Positions 1-9,786 are shown, counted from the first letter of the stretch. The stretch is 64,000 bases of DNA from Prosthecodimorpha staleyi (GCF_018729455.1 NZ_JAHHZF010000001.1:378902-442901), one strand, 5' to 3'. Program-made: numbers and translations. Notes: generated by a model not told the origin, from the letters alone.

Positions 1-1852
1 TCATCTCGGCGAAGCGGGCCGCGTTCCAAAGCTTGGTGGCGAAGTTGCGGTAGCCGGCGATGCGCTGGGTCGAGAGCTTGATGTCGCGGCCCTGCGCGGC
101 CATCGCGGCGAGCGTGAAGCGCAGCGCATCGGCGCCATACTCGTCGACGAGGTCGAGCGGGTCGATGACGTTGCCCTTGGACTTCGACATCTTGGCGCCC
201 TTCTCGTCGCGGACGAGGGCGTGGATGTAGACGTCTTTGAAGGGCTCGGTTTCCATGAATTCCAGGCCCATCATCATCATCCGGGCGACCCAGAAGAAGA
301 TGATGTCGAAGCCGGTCACCAGCACCGAGGTCGGATAGTAGCGCCTGACCTCGGCAGTGTCGTCCGGCCAGCCGAGCGTGGAGAAGGGCCACAGCGCCGA
401 GGAGAACCAGGTGTCGAGCACGTCCTCGTCGCGGGTCAGCGCGGTCGGCGCGCCGTAGTGCGTGGCCGCGGCGGCCAGCGCCTCGGCCTCGCTCAGCTCG
501 ACGAAGACCTGGCCATCCGGCCCGTACCAGGCCGGGATCTGGTGGCCCCACCACAGCTGGCGCGAGATGCACCAGGGCTGGATATTCTCCATCCACTGGA
601 AATAGGTCTTCTCCCAGGCCTTCGGCACGAAGCTGGTGCGGCCCTCGCGCACGCTGGCGATGGCGGGCTTCGCCAGCGTGGCGGCGTCGACATACCACTG
701 GTCGGTCAGGAAGGGCTCGATCGGCACGCCGCCGCGGTCGCCATGCGGCACCATGTGGGTGTGCGGCTCGATCTTCTCGATCAGATTGCGCGCTTCCAGC
801 ATGGCGAGGATGCGCTTGCGCGCCTCGAAGCGGTCGCGCGCCTCGATCGAGACCAGCGTTTCCTGAAGCTCGGTGTCGACGACGAGCCCCTTCAGGAACT
901 CGGCATTGTTGGCGATGTCGATCGCGCCTTCCACGGTCATCACGTTGATGACGCGGAGATTGTTGCGGCGGCCGACCTCGAAGTCGTTGAAATCGTGCGC
1001 AGGCGTGATCTTGACCGCGCCCGACCCCTTTTCGGGATCGGAATAGTCGTCCGCGACGATCGGGATGCGCCGGCCGACCAGCGGCAGGACCACGTTCCGG
1101 CCGACCAGATGCGTGTAGCGCTCGTCCTCCGGATGCACCGCCACGCCGGTATCGCCGAGCATCGTCTCGGGCCGGGTCGTGGCGACGACGATGAAGGTCG
1201 ACGGATCCTCGGCGTCGAAGCGCTTGCCCTCGATCGGGTAGCGCAGGTGCCAGAGGTTGCCCTTGATCTCGACCTGCTGCACCTCGAGATCCGAGATGGC
1301 AGTCAGGAGCTTCGGGTCCCAGTTGACCAACCGCTTGTCGCGGTAGATCAGGCCCTTCTTGTGCAGGTCGACAAACACCTTGAGGACCGCGCGCGACAGG
1401 CCCTCGTCCATGGTGAAGCGCTCGCGCGACCAGTCGCAGGAGGCGCCGAGGCGCTTCAGCTGGTTGGTGATCGTGCCGCCCGATTCGGCCTTCCAGGCCC
1501 AGACCTTCTCGACGAAGGCCTCGCGCCCGATTGACCGCCGGTTCGGCTCCTGGCGCTCGGCCATCTGGCGCTCGACCACCATCTGGGTGGCGATGCCGGC
1601 ATGGTCGGTGCCCGGCTGCCAAAGCACGTCGCGCCCGCGCATGCGCTCGAACCGCACCAGGATGTCCTGCAGCGTATTGTTCAGCGCGTGGCCCATATGC
1701 AGCGAGCCGGTGACGTTGGGCGGCGGGATGACGATCGTATAGGGCGCCGCGCCCGGTTCGGCGCCGGCCCCGGCACGGAAGGCCCCGGCCTCGTCCCAGG
1801 CCTCGGAGATCCGCGGCTCGACAGAGGCGGCGTCGAAAGTCTTCTCAAGCAT
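1..1852 (-). CDS. valS: valine--tRNA ligase, N-terminal 617 residues (3' end outside the window)
   Basis: Class I aminoacyl-tRNA synthetase that charges tRNA-Val in the cytoplasm. Reading leftward from the ATG at 1850-1852 the frame stays open to base 1, so the C-terminal part (anticodon-binding domain and coiled coil) lies off the window. The N-terminus reads [19 protein letters not shown], as usual for ValRS. The HIGH signature is present as HMGH at about residues 52-55, after PPPNVTGSL. The KMSKS signature is exact at residues 554-558 (bases 179-193). The editing (CP1) domain lies between them. It is last in the same-strand series pcm-tolC-popZ-valS, an order I recall as common in Hyphomicrobiales, here interrupted by an A+T-rich gene. 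A plus-strand frame over 221-1534 is a codon-bias shadow. Confidence 0.97.
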   Translation of the reverse strand, partial: MLEKTFDAASVEPRISEAWDEAGAFRAGAGAEPGAAPYTIVIPPPNVTGSLHMGHALNNTLQDILVRFERMRGRDVLWQPGTDHAGIATQMVVERQMAERQEPNRRSIGREAFVEKVWAWKAESGGTITNQLKRLGASCDWSRERFTMDEGLSRAVLKVFVDLHKKGLIYRDKRLVNWDPKLLTAISDLEVQQVEIKGNLWHLRYPIEGKRFDAEDPSTFIVVATTRPETMLGDTGVAVHPEDERYTHLVGRNVVLPLVGRRIPIVADDYSDPEKGSGAVKITPAHDFNDFEVGRRNNLRVINVMTVEGAIDIANNAEFLKGLVVDTELQETLVSIEARDRFEARKRILAMLEARNLIEKIEPHTHMVPHGDRGGVPIEPFLTDQWYVDAATLAKPAIASVREGRTSFVPKAWEKTYFQWMENIQPWCISRQLWWGHQIPAWYGPDGQVFVELSEAEALAAAATHYGAPTALTRDEDVLDTWFSSALWPFSTLGWPDDTAEVRRYYPTSVLVTGFDIIFFWVARMMMMGLEFMETEPFKDVYIHALVRDEKGAKMSKSKGNVIDPLDLVDEYGADALRFTLAAMAAQGRDIKLSTQRIAGYRNFATKLWNAARFAEM

Positions 1853-2242
1853 AGGCTCGGTCTCGTAATGCTCGGCGCGGCCAAACGGATACGGCGCGCG
1901 CAATCGGGGCAGGATCGGCAGGCGTCCGATAAGCCCGAGCAGGCGTCGGGTGTCAACCCGCGGGCAGCATCCGAACCCGAGGGGCGGCTCCGCCCGATGA
2001 CCCTGGATTCCGTGCCCGATACCGCCTCTAGCCCTGAACCGACCCCACGCCTCGGTCTCCGTCGATAGAGTGGAGACGATGAATGACCGCAAACGGAAGT
2101 CGGGTCTCGGCAATGACGGAGTCCAGGTGAGCAGCCCAGAACATCCGACATTCAGATGCCCCAACGGGCGCCCCCCTTCCCCCCGCCCGGGGTTTGGCCT
2201 CACATGTGGTTGCGCCTGCGCCCAATCCTTGGCGATATAGAC
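1853..2242. other. intergenic region, no supported gene
   Basis: About 390 bases between the valS start and the end of the A+T-rich membrane gene. Short frames on both strands lack coding character. A GC-rich run near 2165-2195 recalls the palindromic repeat at 3211-3260 but I cannot align it convincingly. The valS promoter and ribosome-binding site should lie within the first 100 bases, but no clear -35/-10 pair is visible. Confidence 0.5.
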
Positions 2243-2818
2243 TCAAACTCGAATGACCAACCGGCGATGATTCCGAACTGTTCGCTCAGTGACGGCAAGC
2301 TGTGGGGTTAGTGAAGAGAATGCGCGCGTTATGTCTGCTTGTGAAGTTTGGACGGCAGTGCCCTTAAGCCTATGATTACACAATTGCCATATAAGCAATG
2401 ATGCAAATGAAATCCAGATAAATGCCAATAGAATGGGGACACCCTTCGCGGTCCTAACACCATGGAAATGCCTCTTCGGGCTACCAGTGAGTTTTGGTAT
2501 TCTTACGTTCGCGTCAATTTGAGGAAAACTTGCCTTGAAGGCTTTTATAACGTCGACAATCTCATCTTGCGCCGCCTTTACAGCCAATAATCCCATGACA
2601 GAGATTGCCAAACCAAAAACTGATACCAGAAACAGAATATAAAAAACAAAGTCTCGATCGAATATAAAAGTCTTGCCTAATTGTATAGCTGAGCCACATA
2701 ACGCAAATAATATTACATGAAAGACCAGCAACCAATTCAATCTATTCGCTATCACCTCATTTTCATCGAGAACTCGCTGTCGGTAAATTTTGTATATGTC
2801 AAAATCGTCAGCACTCAT
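2243..2818 (-). CDS. A+T-rich hypothetical integral membrane protein, 191 aa
   Basis: Function unknown. Three hydrophobic segments can be seen at about residues 26-48, 55-80 and 125-147. The short N-terminal part is charged (YKIYRQRVLDENEVIANR) and runs directly into the first helix. A soluble stretch of about 45 residues separates helices 2 and 3, and the tail is basic. The gene is visibly richer in A and T than every neighbour (many AAA, AAT, ATA and TTT codons), which points to recent acquisition. It stands alone between valS and popZ, genes that normally adjoin in this order. Small three-helix proteins with a similar N-terminus occur as orphans in many bacterial genomes, but I know of no assigned role. 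Start ATG 2816-2818 opens the only long frame here. Confidence 0.75.
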   Translation of the reverse strand: MSADDFDIYKIYRQRVLDENEVIANRLNWLLVFHVILFALCGSAIQLGKTFIFDRDFVFYILFLVSVFGLAISVMGLLAVKAAQDEIVDVIKAFKASFPQIDANVRIPKLTGSPKRHFHGVRTAKGVPILLAFIWISFASLLIWQLCNHRLKGTAVQTSQADITRAFSSLTPQLAVTERTVRNHRRLVIRV

Positions 2819-3386
2819 CGGTTCGCCCCACTGTCGGTGGATCGAAACAAGTCCCTCGATGCAATCGACTACTAGCGGATCTCCACTGCATCCTCAAGAC
2901 GAAATAATGCGACCTGTAACGACTGGCTGCGATCGCAATAAACTTCGTCGCCGTGTTCCCGGGTGGCGCGGGAGTGAACTGCCTTCCCGACATCTACGGC
3001 GGGTTCGTGTCGATGGCAGCCTGCAACGATGCGGCGGGCCTAGCCCATTCGCCTGGTTCGCTGTCGGCTGGGCACTTCGGCACCACTTTCGCCTTCGAGA
3101 GTGTCGAGCGCGCCCTGCCTGCAAGAGAGGGGAGATAGAGAAGGAACCGAGGCGGCGGCGGGGCGGCGGTCGATTGGACTACAAAATACGACCTATATCC
3201 CAACGGGTTATCCCCTTCTCCCCCACCCGGGGGAGATGGTGCCCGAAGGGCGGATGAGAGGACGGACCCGCAGTAGATTGCATTGCGCCGGGTGGCATTT
3301 CGAAAACGACCGCACGCTCTCCTGGTTTGCCACGGACAAACCCATGACCCAACCTTCGACGCCCGTCCCGACCGTATCCTACCCGT
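2819..3386. other. intergenic region between the A+T-rich gene and popZ
   Basis: About 570 bases in which overlapping short frames on both strands show no conserved motif, signal peptide or good ribosome-binding site. The only structured element is the palindromic repeat at 3211-3260. I see no gene here. Confidence 0.5.
3211..3260. repeat. REP-like palindromic intergenic repeat
   Basis: The core is a perfect 7-bp stem, ctccccc at 3218-3224 and gggggag at 3229-3235, with a 4-base loop. It is followed by ggtgcccgaagggcggatga, a flank I recognise from dispersed intergenic palindromes in many Rhizobiales and other high-GC proteobacterial genomes. It lies outside coding sequence. Only one good copy is in the window, so its repeated nature is inferred from general knowledge. 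Confidence 0.6.
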
Positions 3387-4046
3387 TCAGCGCCCCCGCG
3401 TGACGCGTTCGATCTCGGCGCGGACCAGGCGCTCGACCATGGTCGGGAGGTTCTGGTCGAGCCAGGACTTCAACATCGGACGCAGCATGTCCTGGACAAG
3501 GTCCTCGAGGGTGCGCGCATTCTTGTTCAGGACGGTCAATGCCAGATTGTCGAAGGCCGACGAAACCACCTGGTCGGTCGCATCCGACAGCAACCGCTCC
3601 TCGTCGAGCGGCATCGGGCGCGCGGCCATGCGCGGCGCCGGCTGCGCGCGCATCTGGGGCGGCGGCGGCGGGGGTGGCGGCGGGGGCGGCATCCGGACCG
3701 GTTCCGGCTCGGGATCGCTGAACTGCAGGTCGTCGTCCTCGGGTGCCAGGTCGAGAACCTCGTCGGTCAGATCGAGCACGTCGTCCGGCTCGTCCAGCAG
3801 ATCCGGCTCCGGCGCGAAATCCGGTTCCGGCTCGGGGTCCGGCGCCGCGGAAGCAAACAGCTTGTCGAGTTCGTCCTCGGAGATCCGCTCCTCGGCCTCC
3901 GGCTCGACCGGGACGGGCGCGGGCGCTGGGGCGGCCGGCGGCGAGACGATCAGCTTCCCGGCCGGCTTCTCCTCGTCGGCGATGATCCGGCGAATCGACG
4001 CCAGGATCTCCTCCATGGAGGGTTCCTGCGCTTGAGCCTTGGCCAT
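3387..4046 (-). CDS. popZ: PopZ-like polar organizing protein (DUF2497 family), 219 aa
   Basis: Predicted pole-organising scaffold. In Caulobacter, PopZ forms a polar matrix that anchors the chromosome origin through ParB and recruits cell-cycle factors. The N-terminal helix is clear (EPSMEEILASIRRIIADEE, residues 8-26). It is followed by a long acidic Pro/Glu/Asp-rich disordered segment at about 30-130 with a run of 11 prolines. The conserved C-terminal oligomerisation region covers about 150-219 (NLALTVLNKNARTLEDLVQD, then LRPMLKSWLDQNLPTMVERL). An upstream ATG at 4094 is possible, but the start at 4044-4046 is preferred because it has a GGGGGG Shine-Dalgarno tract and begins with the conserved helix. 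Neighbours are tolC upstream and valS downstream. Confidence 0.88.
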   Translation of the reverse strand: MAKAQAQEPSMEEILASIRRIIADEEKPAGKLIVSPPAAPAPAPVPVEPEAEERISEDELDKLFASAAPDPEPEPDFAPEPDLLDEPDDVLDLTDEVLDLAPEDDDLQFSDPEPEPVRMPPPPPPPPPPPQMRAQPAPRMAARPMPLDEERLLSDATDQVVSSAFDNLALTVLNKNARTLEDLVQDMLRPMLKSWLDQNLPTMVERLVRAEIERVTRGR

Positions 4047-4300
4047 GAGCCCCCCTGGCATTCCCACGCTGTCGAATCGGCGACCGCACGTCATGTCGGC
4101 CGCAGTCCTGGCCGACCGATTCGAACCTATTCATGGAACTATAGTGGCAGTAATGCCGGCCGGATACGCAGCCCTGCCGTCGGGATCGCGTTTATCCCCG
4201 CCGGCCTGCCGGGATCGGACCGCCAGCGGGGGCGAGGCGGCCATGACATCGTCGGTCGCGGGCCGATCGCGGCGGCCCGCGCGTTCTTGCCGTGCGAAGG

Positions 4301-5743
4301 TCAGCGGCCGTCCGGGGTGCGCAGGCCGAACCACTTGTCGCGGACCTGCTCGTAATGTTCTTCCGGATTGACGCGGACGACCTTCAGTCGAAGGTTCTCG
4401 GCACTGAGCTTGCCGACCGCCGAGGCGAGCGCGAAGGCCGCCACGACCCGGTTCCGGTCGGCCGTGACCTGATTGACCTGGGCGTCGATCAACTCGTTCT
4501 GGGCGTTCAGCACATCGAGCGTCGTGCGCTGGCCGACGCGCTGCTCCTGGATGACGCCGTCAAGCGCCAACTGGGAGGCGTCGACCTGTGCCTTGTAGGC
4601 GATGACCGACGCGGTGGCCGACTCGAGTTGCCCCCAAGTGGCGATGACCGCCTGGCGGACCTGATCGCGGGTCACGTCGAGCTGGATGCGGGCCGTACCC
4701 AGATTCTCCTTGGCCTGGCGGATGCGTGCATATTCGGCGCCGCCCTGATAGAGCGGAACGGTCACGTTGACGCCGATCTGGGTCGAATTCTGCCAGTTGG
4801 TGCCCGGCGACGGATCGACGCTGCGCGAGGCCGAAGCCTGCAGATTGACCGACGGCATCAATTCGGCCTCGAGCACCTTCACGTTGAAGGCCGCGACATC
4901 GACGTTCGAGACGCCGGCGAGAATGCCCGGATGACCGCCCTGGGCGAATTCCAGGCCGGCCTGAACGGATTTCGGCAGCAGCTTATCGATCGGGATCGAG
5001 CCGGTCAGCCGCTTCGGTTCGATGCCGACCACCTGACGGAAGGTCGCGCGGCTGGCGTTGACGGTCGCCCGCGCCGCGTTCAACTGCGAGATGGCCAACT
5101 GGAGGCGGGCATCGGCCTGCGCCACGTCGGTCTTGGTTCCCTCGCCGACATTGAAGCGATCGCGTGCGGCGCGGACCTGCTCGGTCAGGAACTTCACGTT
5201 GGTTTCGCGCAGGCTGACGATCGCGGTGTCGCGGATCACGTCCATGAACACCTGGGCGGCATCGTACAGCACATCCTGCTCGGTCGAACGGGTCAGCTCG
5301 CGCTGCGCGCGGACCGCGGCCTCGGACTGCTTGACCGAATTGGCCGTCTGGAAACCGTGCCAGATCGGCTGGACCAGGCTCAGGCTGACCGACTTCGGAT
5401 AGTAGGTGTTGTTGCTGGTTCCGGTGACTCTCACCGGCACAAGGGCATAGCCGGTCGGCTGGGATCCCTGCAGGGTGTTCACCGTCGAGGTCCGGCTGGC
5501 CTCCAGCGTGCTGCGCGAGATCGACGCCGAGGCGCTGATCTGCGGCCGGTAGCCGGACATGGCGATCGCGACACCCTCGTCGGTCGAGCGCGTCTTCGAT
5601 CGCTGCGCGTTCAGCGACGGGTTGTTCGAATAGGCGAGCGACAGCGAGTCCAGCATGGTCTGGGCAGCCGCGCGATCGGTCGATACAGCCAATACGAGAA
5701 GGGCCGCACCCGACAGGATCAGTGCCTTGGTACGCAACACCAC
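4301..5743 (-). CDS. tolC: TolC family outer-membrane channel, 480 aa
   Basis: Outer-membrane exit duct for type I secretion and RND/ABC efflux systems. It has an N-terminal signal peptide (about 1-27, ending AAAQ) and two outer-membrane-efflux repeats. The start of the mature protein, LAYSNNPSLNAQR, is typical of the family. Later segments rich in Ala, Gln and Asn, such as EQRVGQRTTLDVLNAQNELI, form the second coiled-coil/barrel repeat. The length fits TolC homologues (about 450-500 aa). It lies downstream of pcm and upstream of popZ on the same strand. No inner-membrane partner is encoded nearby, so its transport partners are elsewhere. Confidence 0.95.
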   Translation of the reverse strand: MVLRTKALILSGAALLVLAVSTDRAAAQTMLDSLSLAYSNNPSLNAQRSKTRSTDEGVAIAMSGYRPQISASASISRSTLEASRTSTVNTLQGSQPTGYALVPVRVTGTSNNTYYPKSVSLSLVQPIWHGFQTANSVKQSEAAVRAQRELTRSTEQDVLYDAAQVFMDVIRDTAIVSLRETNVKFLTEQVRAARDRFNVGEGTKTDVAQADARLQLAISQLNAARATVNASRATFRQVVGIEPKRLTGSIPIDKLLPKSVQAGLEFAQGGHPGILAGVSNVDVAAFNVKVLEAELMPSVNLQASASRSVDPSPGTNWQNSTQIGVNVTVPLYQGGAEYARIRQAKENLGTARIQLDVTRDQVRQAVIATWGQLESATASVIAYKAQVDASQLALDGVIQEQRVGQRTTLDVLNAQNELIDAQVNQVTADRNRVVAAFALASAVGKLSAENLRLKVVRVNPEEHYEQVRDKWFGLRTPDGR

Positions 5744-6028
5744 TCTCCTTCAATGCTTGAGAGGCGCACCGACAGCGTCGGTCGCCGGACTCGTTCCAGA
5801 CCCCAATGTGGATCAAGCGACCCGGGCCGCGTAGGGGCAAAGCTCGATATTAACCGCTATTAACGACCGTTGCGGCAGACAGGCAACACTTCCGCCAAAC
5901 GGAATGTCCCGCCTCCGCACGGAAAGCGCGGAGACACGGCGGATTTTTGCCGGGCCATCACTTGTTCGTTATCTTTCAAAGCCTTGGGGAAACCCCGTCC
6001 GATCGCCACGGACCGGTCCACGGCAGGA

Positions 6029-6700
6029 TCAGAAAACGAACTCGGCCGCCTTCTCGAAGCCCGGCAGCGGGCGGGCCGCGGCGTTGAAGCTGGCCCGACC
6101 CGACAGGGTTCCGCTGGTCGACCGGTAGAGCTTCGCCCGCCCGGCAAGGCCGTAGCCCTCGATCGCGACGAGGCGGCCGCCCTCGGCAAGCTGGCCGGCA
6201 AAGGCCGCCGGCAGGCTCTCGATCGCGCCATCGAACAGGATCACGTCGAACGGCGCTTCGGCCGGAGCGCCGGCGGAAAGGCGGCCGACCACGACCTTCA
6301 CATTGTCGAGACCGAGACCGGCGAGCGTGCGGCCGGCCTCGGCGGCGAGGTCCGCATCTTCCTCGAGCGCCACCACGGTGGCGGCCAGCCCGGCGACCAG
6401 GGCCGCCGCATATCCGGTCGATGCGCCGACCACCAGCACCTTGTCGCCCGGACCGATCTCGGCGAGCTGAACGAGCTTGGCAAGAGGAGCCGGCTGCATG
6501 AGGAAGCGGCTGGGAGCCCCGGAATTCCCGGGCTTCACCTGCATATGCTCGTCGATATAGGCCAGCGAGCGCAGCGCGCCCGGCACGAACAGCTCGCGAG
6601 GAACGGCCATCATGGCGTCGATCACGCCGAGATCGGTCACGTCGTTGGTCCGGACCTGGTTGTCGACCATGGTCCTGCGCGCCGTCGCCCAATCGGTCAT
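6029..6700 (-). CDS. pcm: protein-L-isoaspartate O-methyltransferase-like protein, 223 aa
   Basis: SAM-dependent methyltransferase of the PCMT/PIMT family. The classical enzyme methylates isoaspartyl residues to start protein repair. The N-terminus (MTDWATARRTMVDNQVRTND) matches the alphaproteobacterial branch found next to tolC. Motif I for SAM binding is VLVVGASTGYAAA at residues 88-100. A later acidic motif, FDVILFDGAIE, corresponds to motif II. The frame continues upstream to 6859, but the start at 6698-6700 is chosen because homologues begin there. This branch differs from E. coli Pcm around the substrate site (SRFLMQPAPLAKL), so true isoaspartate repair is inferred from family. Confidence 0.9.
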   Translation of the reverse strand: MTDWATARRTMVDNQVRTNDVTDLGVIDAMMAVPRELFVPGALRSLAYIDEHMQVKPGNSGAPSRFLMQPAPLAKLVQLAEIGPGDKVLVVGASTGYAAALVAGLAATVVALEEDADLAAEAGRTLAGLGLDNVKVVVGRLSAGAPAEAPFDVILFDGAIESLPAAFAGQLAEGGRLVAIEGYGLAGRAKLYRSTSGTLSGRASFNAAARPLPGFEKAAEFVF

Positions 6701-6970
6701 CGTCTCGGTCCCATCCCTGCAAGGCCCGCCGCCGGGCCGCGATCCGCCGGGTTCATAGCGCTTCACCGGGAGCCGCGACAAGTAGGATTTGGGCGGACCC
6801 TGGGCGACGGGGCCGCGGCCAGCAGCCGGCGCCCCTCCGAACAGGTCTCGCCAGGGCAACAGGGCCGGTTGGCGCGTACGCGTCCGCCGTCACGGATACC
6901 GACGCACGGCCGGGCACGCGCAGGCCGATCAAGGCCCGGTCGGCGGCGGGCAGGATGTCTGGAAACGATA

Positions 6971-7044
6971 TGGAGGCCTCGTCCGGAATCGAACCGGAAT
7001 ACACGGATTTGCAGTCCGCTGCGTAACCACTCCGCCACGAGGCC
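6971..7044 (-). tRNA. tRNA-Cys (anticodon GCA)
   Basis: Full cloverleaf on the minus strand. The acceptor arm GGCCTCG pairs with CGAGGCC. The anticodon loop reads CTGCAAA with anticodon GCA. The T arm is CCGGTTCGATTCCGG. The discriminator base is U, as expected for tRNA-Cys, and the 3' CCA is encoded in the DNA at 6971-6973. The D arm is GAGTGGTTACGCAGC-like. Confidence 0.97.
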
Positions 7045-7201
7045 GTCGCAGCGGTTGATAATCGAGCCCGATCCGATGGGCAAGAGCTTTTCGGCGCAGC
7101 ATCCACCGACGGCACGGGAGCCGCGGCACGCGCTGTAGTCGGATCGTTTACGAAAGGCGGCGAACATCTGCACGAAACGCAATAATTCAGAGGATGCGCT
7201 C

Positions 7202-8881
7202 ATGCGGTCGATCTCGATTCGAAACAGACTGATCGGGACGATTGCCGGATTCGCGCTGTGCATCGGCACGATCGGTCTGGTCAATTCGCTCAACGTCGTC
7301 AAAATCGAGGCCGGGGTTCTCGAGACGCAGTCCAACTGGCTGCCCGGGCTGCGTCAGGTCGGCGACCTGCAGAGGGCGACCGCAGACACCCGGGCCGCCA
7401 TCTTCCAGCACATCCTCGCCTCCGATGAGGATGCGATGGCGGACGCCGAGGCCCGCTACCGGGCGGCCCTCGCCAAGGTCGCCGCCCTGCGGGCAGACTA
7501 TGCCAGCAAGACGCTGTCCACCGCCGAGACCGATGCGTTGAAAGCGTTCGAGACGGCCTGGGCCGCCTATTCCGGCCAGCTCGACGAAATTCTCAAATAC
7601 TCGAAGACCTATGCCAAGGACGCTGCCGGCCAGTTCTACAATCAAAAAGCGGCACCGCTGATGGAGACGGCCCTCAAGACCGTCGACCGGCTCGCCGCCA
7701 TGAAGGCGGAGGGGGTGGACGCGGCCGGCGCCCAGGTCGTGGCCACGGCGACCTCGGCCCGCAATCTCATCATCGGCCTGGTCGGCCTCGGCATCCTGCT
7801 CGCCGTCGCGATCGGCTTCGCATTGGTGCGCAGCATCGGGCGCGGCATCGGATCGGTGATCGTCCCGATGCGCGCCCTTGCCGCAGGTCGGCTCGACGCG
7901 CCGGTGCCGCGCCTCGATCCGCGCACGGAAATCGGCGCGATTGCCGAGACCCTGGAAACGTTCCGGACGGCGCTGGTCGCCAAGGCGGCGGCCGAGGCCG
8001 AGGCGGCGCGCGAGGCCGAAGCCAAGATGCGGCGGGCGAACCGGCTCGACCAGTTGACGCGCAGCTTCGAAGAGCGGGTCTCCGGCCTGATGCGCGACCT
8101 GCAGGGCTCCGCCGCGAATATGGAGGGTTCCGCTCGCGGCATGGCGACGATGGCCGACGACACCGACCGACGCGCCCAGGATGTCAGCAATGCCGCCAGC
8201 CTCACCTCCGACAATGTCGGTGCGGTTGCCGAGGCGGCGCGGCAGTTGGGGCGCTCGATCGAGGAGATCGCCGGTCGCGTCGGTCTGTCCTCCGAGATCG
8301 CCGCACGCGCCGTCGAGGATGCCCGCCGCACCGACGGGAGCGTCCAGGCGCTGGCGACCAGTGCGGAGCGGATCGGCGACGTTATTGCGCTGATCAATTC
8401 CATCGCGGGCCAGACCAACCTTCTCGCCCTCAACGCCACGATCGAGGCGGCACGCGCCGGCGAGGCCGGGCGCGGCTTCGCGGTGGTCGCCGCCGAGGTC
8501 AAGGCGCTGGCCAGCCAGACGACCCGGGCGACCGAGGATATCGGCCGCCAGATCGCCGAAATCCAGCAGGCCACCGGCGGCGCCGTCACGGCGATCCGGG
8601 CGATCGGCAGCACGATCGGGGAATTGGACCGCATTGCCGTGGAAGTTGCCGGCGCCGTCGAGGAGCAGAGCGTCGCCGCGCAGGCCATCGGCCGCAATGT
8701 CGGGCAGGCGTCCGACGGTACCGCGACGGTGTCCGGCGGCATCGATCATGTTCGCAGGGCGGTCGGCGAGACCGGGCGCACCGCCGGGACGGTCCTCGAC
8801 TCGGCCCGCGACCTGGTCGGCCGCTCCGGCGAGATCGGACGCGAAATCGGGGCCTTCCTGCGCGAGGTCAAGTCGGCCTGA
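7202..8881 (+). CDS. methyl-accepting chemotaxis protein, 559 aa
   Basis: Inner-membrane chemoreceptor that signals to a CheA/CheW array. Transmembrane helix 1 is at about residues 10-30. A periplasmic four-helix-bundle-type sensor covers about 31-187, and helix 2 lies at about 188-208. A HAMP linker (about 209-265) leads to the cytoplasmic signalling domain. The signature hairpin is at about 402-436 ([19 protein letters not shown], then [15 protein letters not shown]). It has no C-terminal CheB/CheR-docking pentapeptide. It is a single-gene unit; no che genes are in the window. The ligand cannot be predicted. Confidence 0.95.
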   Translation: MRSISIRNRLIGTIAGFALCIGTIGLVNSLNVVKIEAGVLETQSNWLPGLRQVGDLQRATADTRAAIFQHILASDEDAMADAEARYRAALAKVAALRADYASKTLSTAETDALKAFETAWAAYSGQLDEILKYSKTYAKDAAGQFYNQKAAPLMETALKTVDRLAAMKAEGVDAAGAQVVATATSARNLIIGLVGLGILLAVAIGFALVRSIGRGIGSVIVPMRALAAGRLDAPVPRLDPRTEIGAIAETLETFRTALVAKAAAEAEAAREAEAKMRRANRLDQLTRSFEERVSGLMRDLQGSAANMEGSARGMATMADDTDRRAQDVSNAASLTSDNVGAVAEAARQLGRSIEEIAGRVGLSSEIAARAVEDARRTDGSVQALATSAERIGDVIALINSIAGQTNLLALNATIEAARAGEAGRGFAVVAAEVKALASQTTRATEDIGRQIAEIQQATGGAVTAIRAIGSTIGELDRIAVEVAGAVEEQSVAAQAIGRNVGQASDGTATVSGGIDHVRRAVGETGRTAGTVLDSARDLVGRSGEIGREIGAFLREVKSA

Positions 8882-8910
8882 GGCAGCATCCCGGTTCGGC
8901 TCGAACGACA

Positions 8911-8940
8911 GCGGCCGGCCCGGGTCATCGGGCCGGCCGC
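8911..8940. terminator. perfect inverted repeat between convergent genes, possible bidirectional terminator
   Basis: A 12-bp perfect stem (gcggccggcccg at 8911-8922, cgggccggccgc at 8929-8940) with a 6-base loop sits just after the chemoreceptor stop and before the end of the convergent gene at 8964. No T-tract follows on either side, so intrinsic termination is uncertain. Confidence 0.45.
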
Positions 8941-8963
8941 ACGCGTTTCAGGGGTATCCGCGA

Positions 8964-9209
8964 TTACTGATTGGTCGCCGGGGGGGTGGTGGCGGGCGGG
9001 GTGGTGGCGGCCGGCGGCGTCACGGCCGTGCCGGCCCCGGTGGCGCCGGGCGGGGTCGTGGTCGTAGTCGTCGGGGTGACGGCGGTCGATGCGGGCGGCG
9101 GCGAGGTCGTCGTGGTGACCGCGGTATTCGGCCCCCGGCCGATCATCAGGTAGGCGGCGATCGCGAGGACCACCGCAACGCCGGCGATAACGAGAGTGCG
9201 CTGCTGCAT
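8964..9209 (-). CDS. small membrane-anchored Thr/Pro-rich protein, 81 aa
   Basis: Unknown function. The N-terminus MQQRTLVIAGVAVVLAIAAY is one transmembrane helix or uncleaved signal anchor. It is followed by about 55 residues made almost only of Thr, Pro, Ala, Ser and Val (for example AVTPTTTTTTPPG), which should be an extended extracytoplasmic tail. A strong GGAGG sits 6 bases before the ATG at 9207-9209, supporting real translation. The low-complexity tail makes homology searching weak. It is convergent with the chemoreceptor. Confidence 0.7.
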   Translation of the reverse strand: MQQRTLVIAGVAVVLAIAAYLMIGRGPNTAVTTTTSPPPASTAVTPTTTTTTPPGATGAGTAVTPPAATTPPATTPPATNQ

Positions 9210-9442
9210 ATCTGCCTCCAGTTGCGGGCCGCAGGCAGCGAGACGATCTCTCGGGATCGCTCCGGTGCGGCCGTCTGTCAGGCCAACAACCGGCAGCGGT
9301 TGAGTTGGTTCCACGCGCCGCCTCGCCCGCCGCGGATTGCGCGGCGCCGTCGGCAGGGATGGACGACGATTTCGTGCGTCGGCAGACCGATCGGCGCACG
9401 AACTGGGGCTGGGGACGGGACCCCGCCGACGCCGGCGGGCGT

Positions 9443-9694
9443 TCAGCCGCGTCCGAATCGGCGGGCGATGTCGTCGCGGCTCTGCTCGTGGCCCCGGCAG
9501 CCGGCCGGCGGCTCGATCACAATGACGCGATCGAACCAGACGCCTGCGGGCGAAAGCCAACCAAAGCGGATGCAGTCGGTCCGCGCCCGGCAGCTGGCGC
9601 AGGGACCGGCGGCAGGCGTCTCGCTCGGCCGCTTCGCCGGACGATGGGCTTCGGCGGCGACCGGATGGGAATGGTGGCATTCAGAGTGCGGCAT
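9443..9694 (-). CDS. possible small Cys/His-rich protein, 83 aa
   Basis: Tentative gene in the gap left of the FAD oxidase. Starting at ATG 9692-9694 the frame has normal GC-rich third positions for this genome. It encodes a His/Cys-rich start (MPHSECHHSHP), then CASCRARTDC and a plausible folded segment (FGWLSPAGVWFDRVIVIEPP, then GCRGHEQSRDD). The cysteine pattern suggests metal binding. The frame is also open upstream into the solA antisense region, so chance cannot be excluded. I do not recognise a family. Confidence 0.4.
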   Translation of the reverse strand: MPHSECHHSHPVAAEAHRPAKRPSETPAAGPCASCRARTDCIRFGWLSPAGVWFDRVIVIEPPAGCRGHEQSRDDIARRFGRG

Positions 9695-9786
9695 GGGGGA
9701 AGAGTGCCCGAAGCGCCGCCGGCGGGACATTCGCAGTCGCGCCATCCGGCACTGCCCTCCTCCGGGATCGTACAGACTGAATCGGT

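Noticed and set aside
8911-8940. Certain intrinsic terminator
   Set aside because: The hairpin is perfect but lacks a T-tract on both sides, so it is listed only at low confidence.
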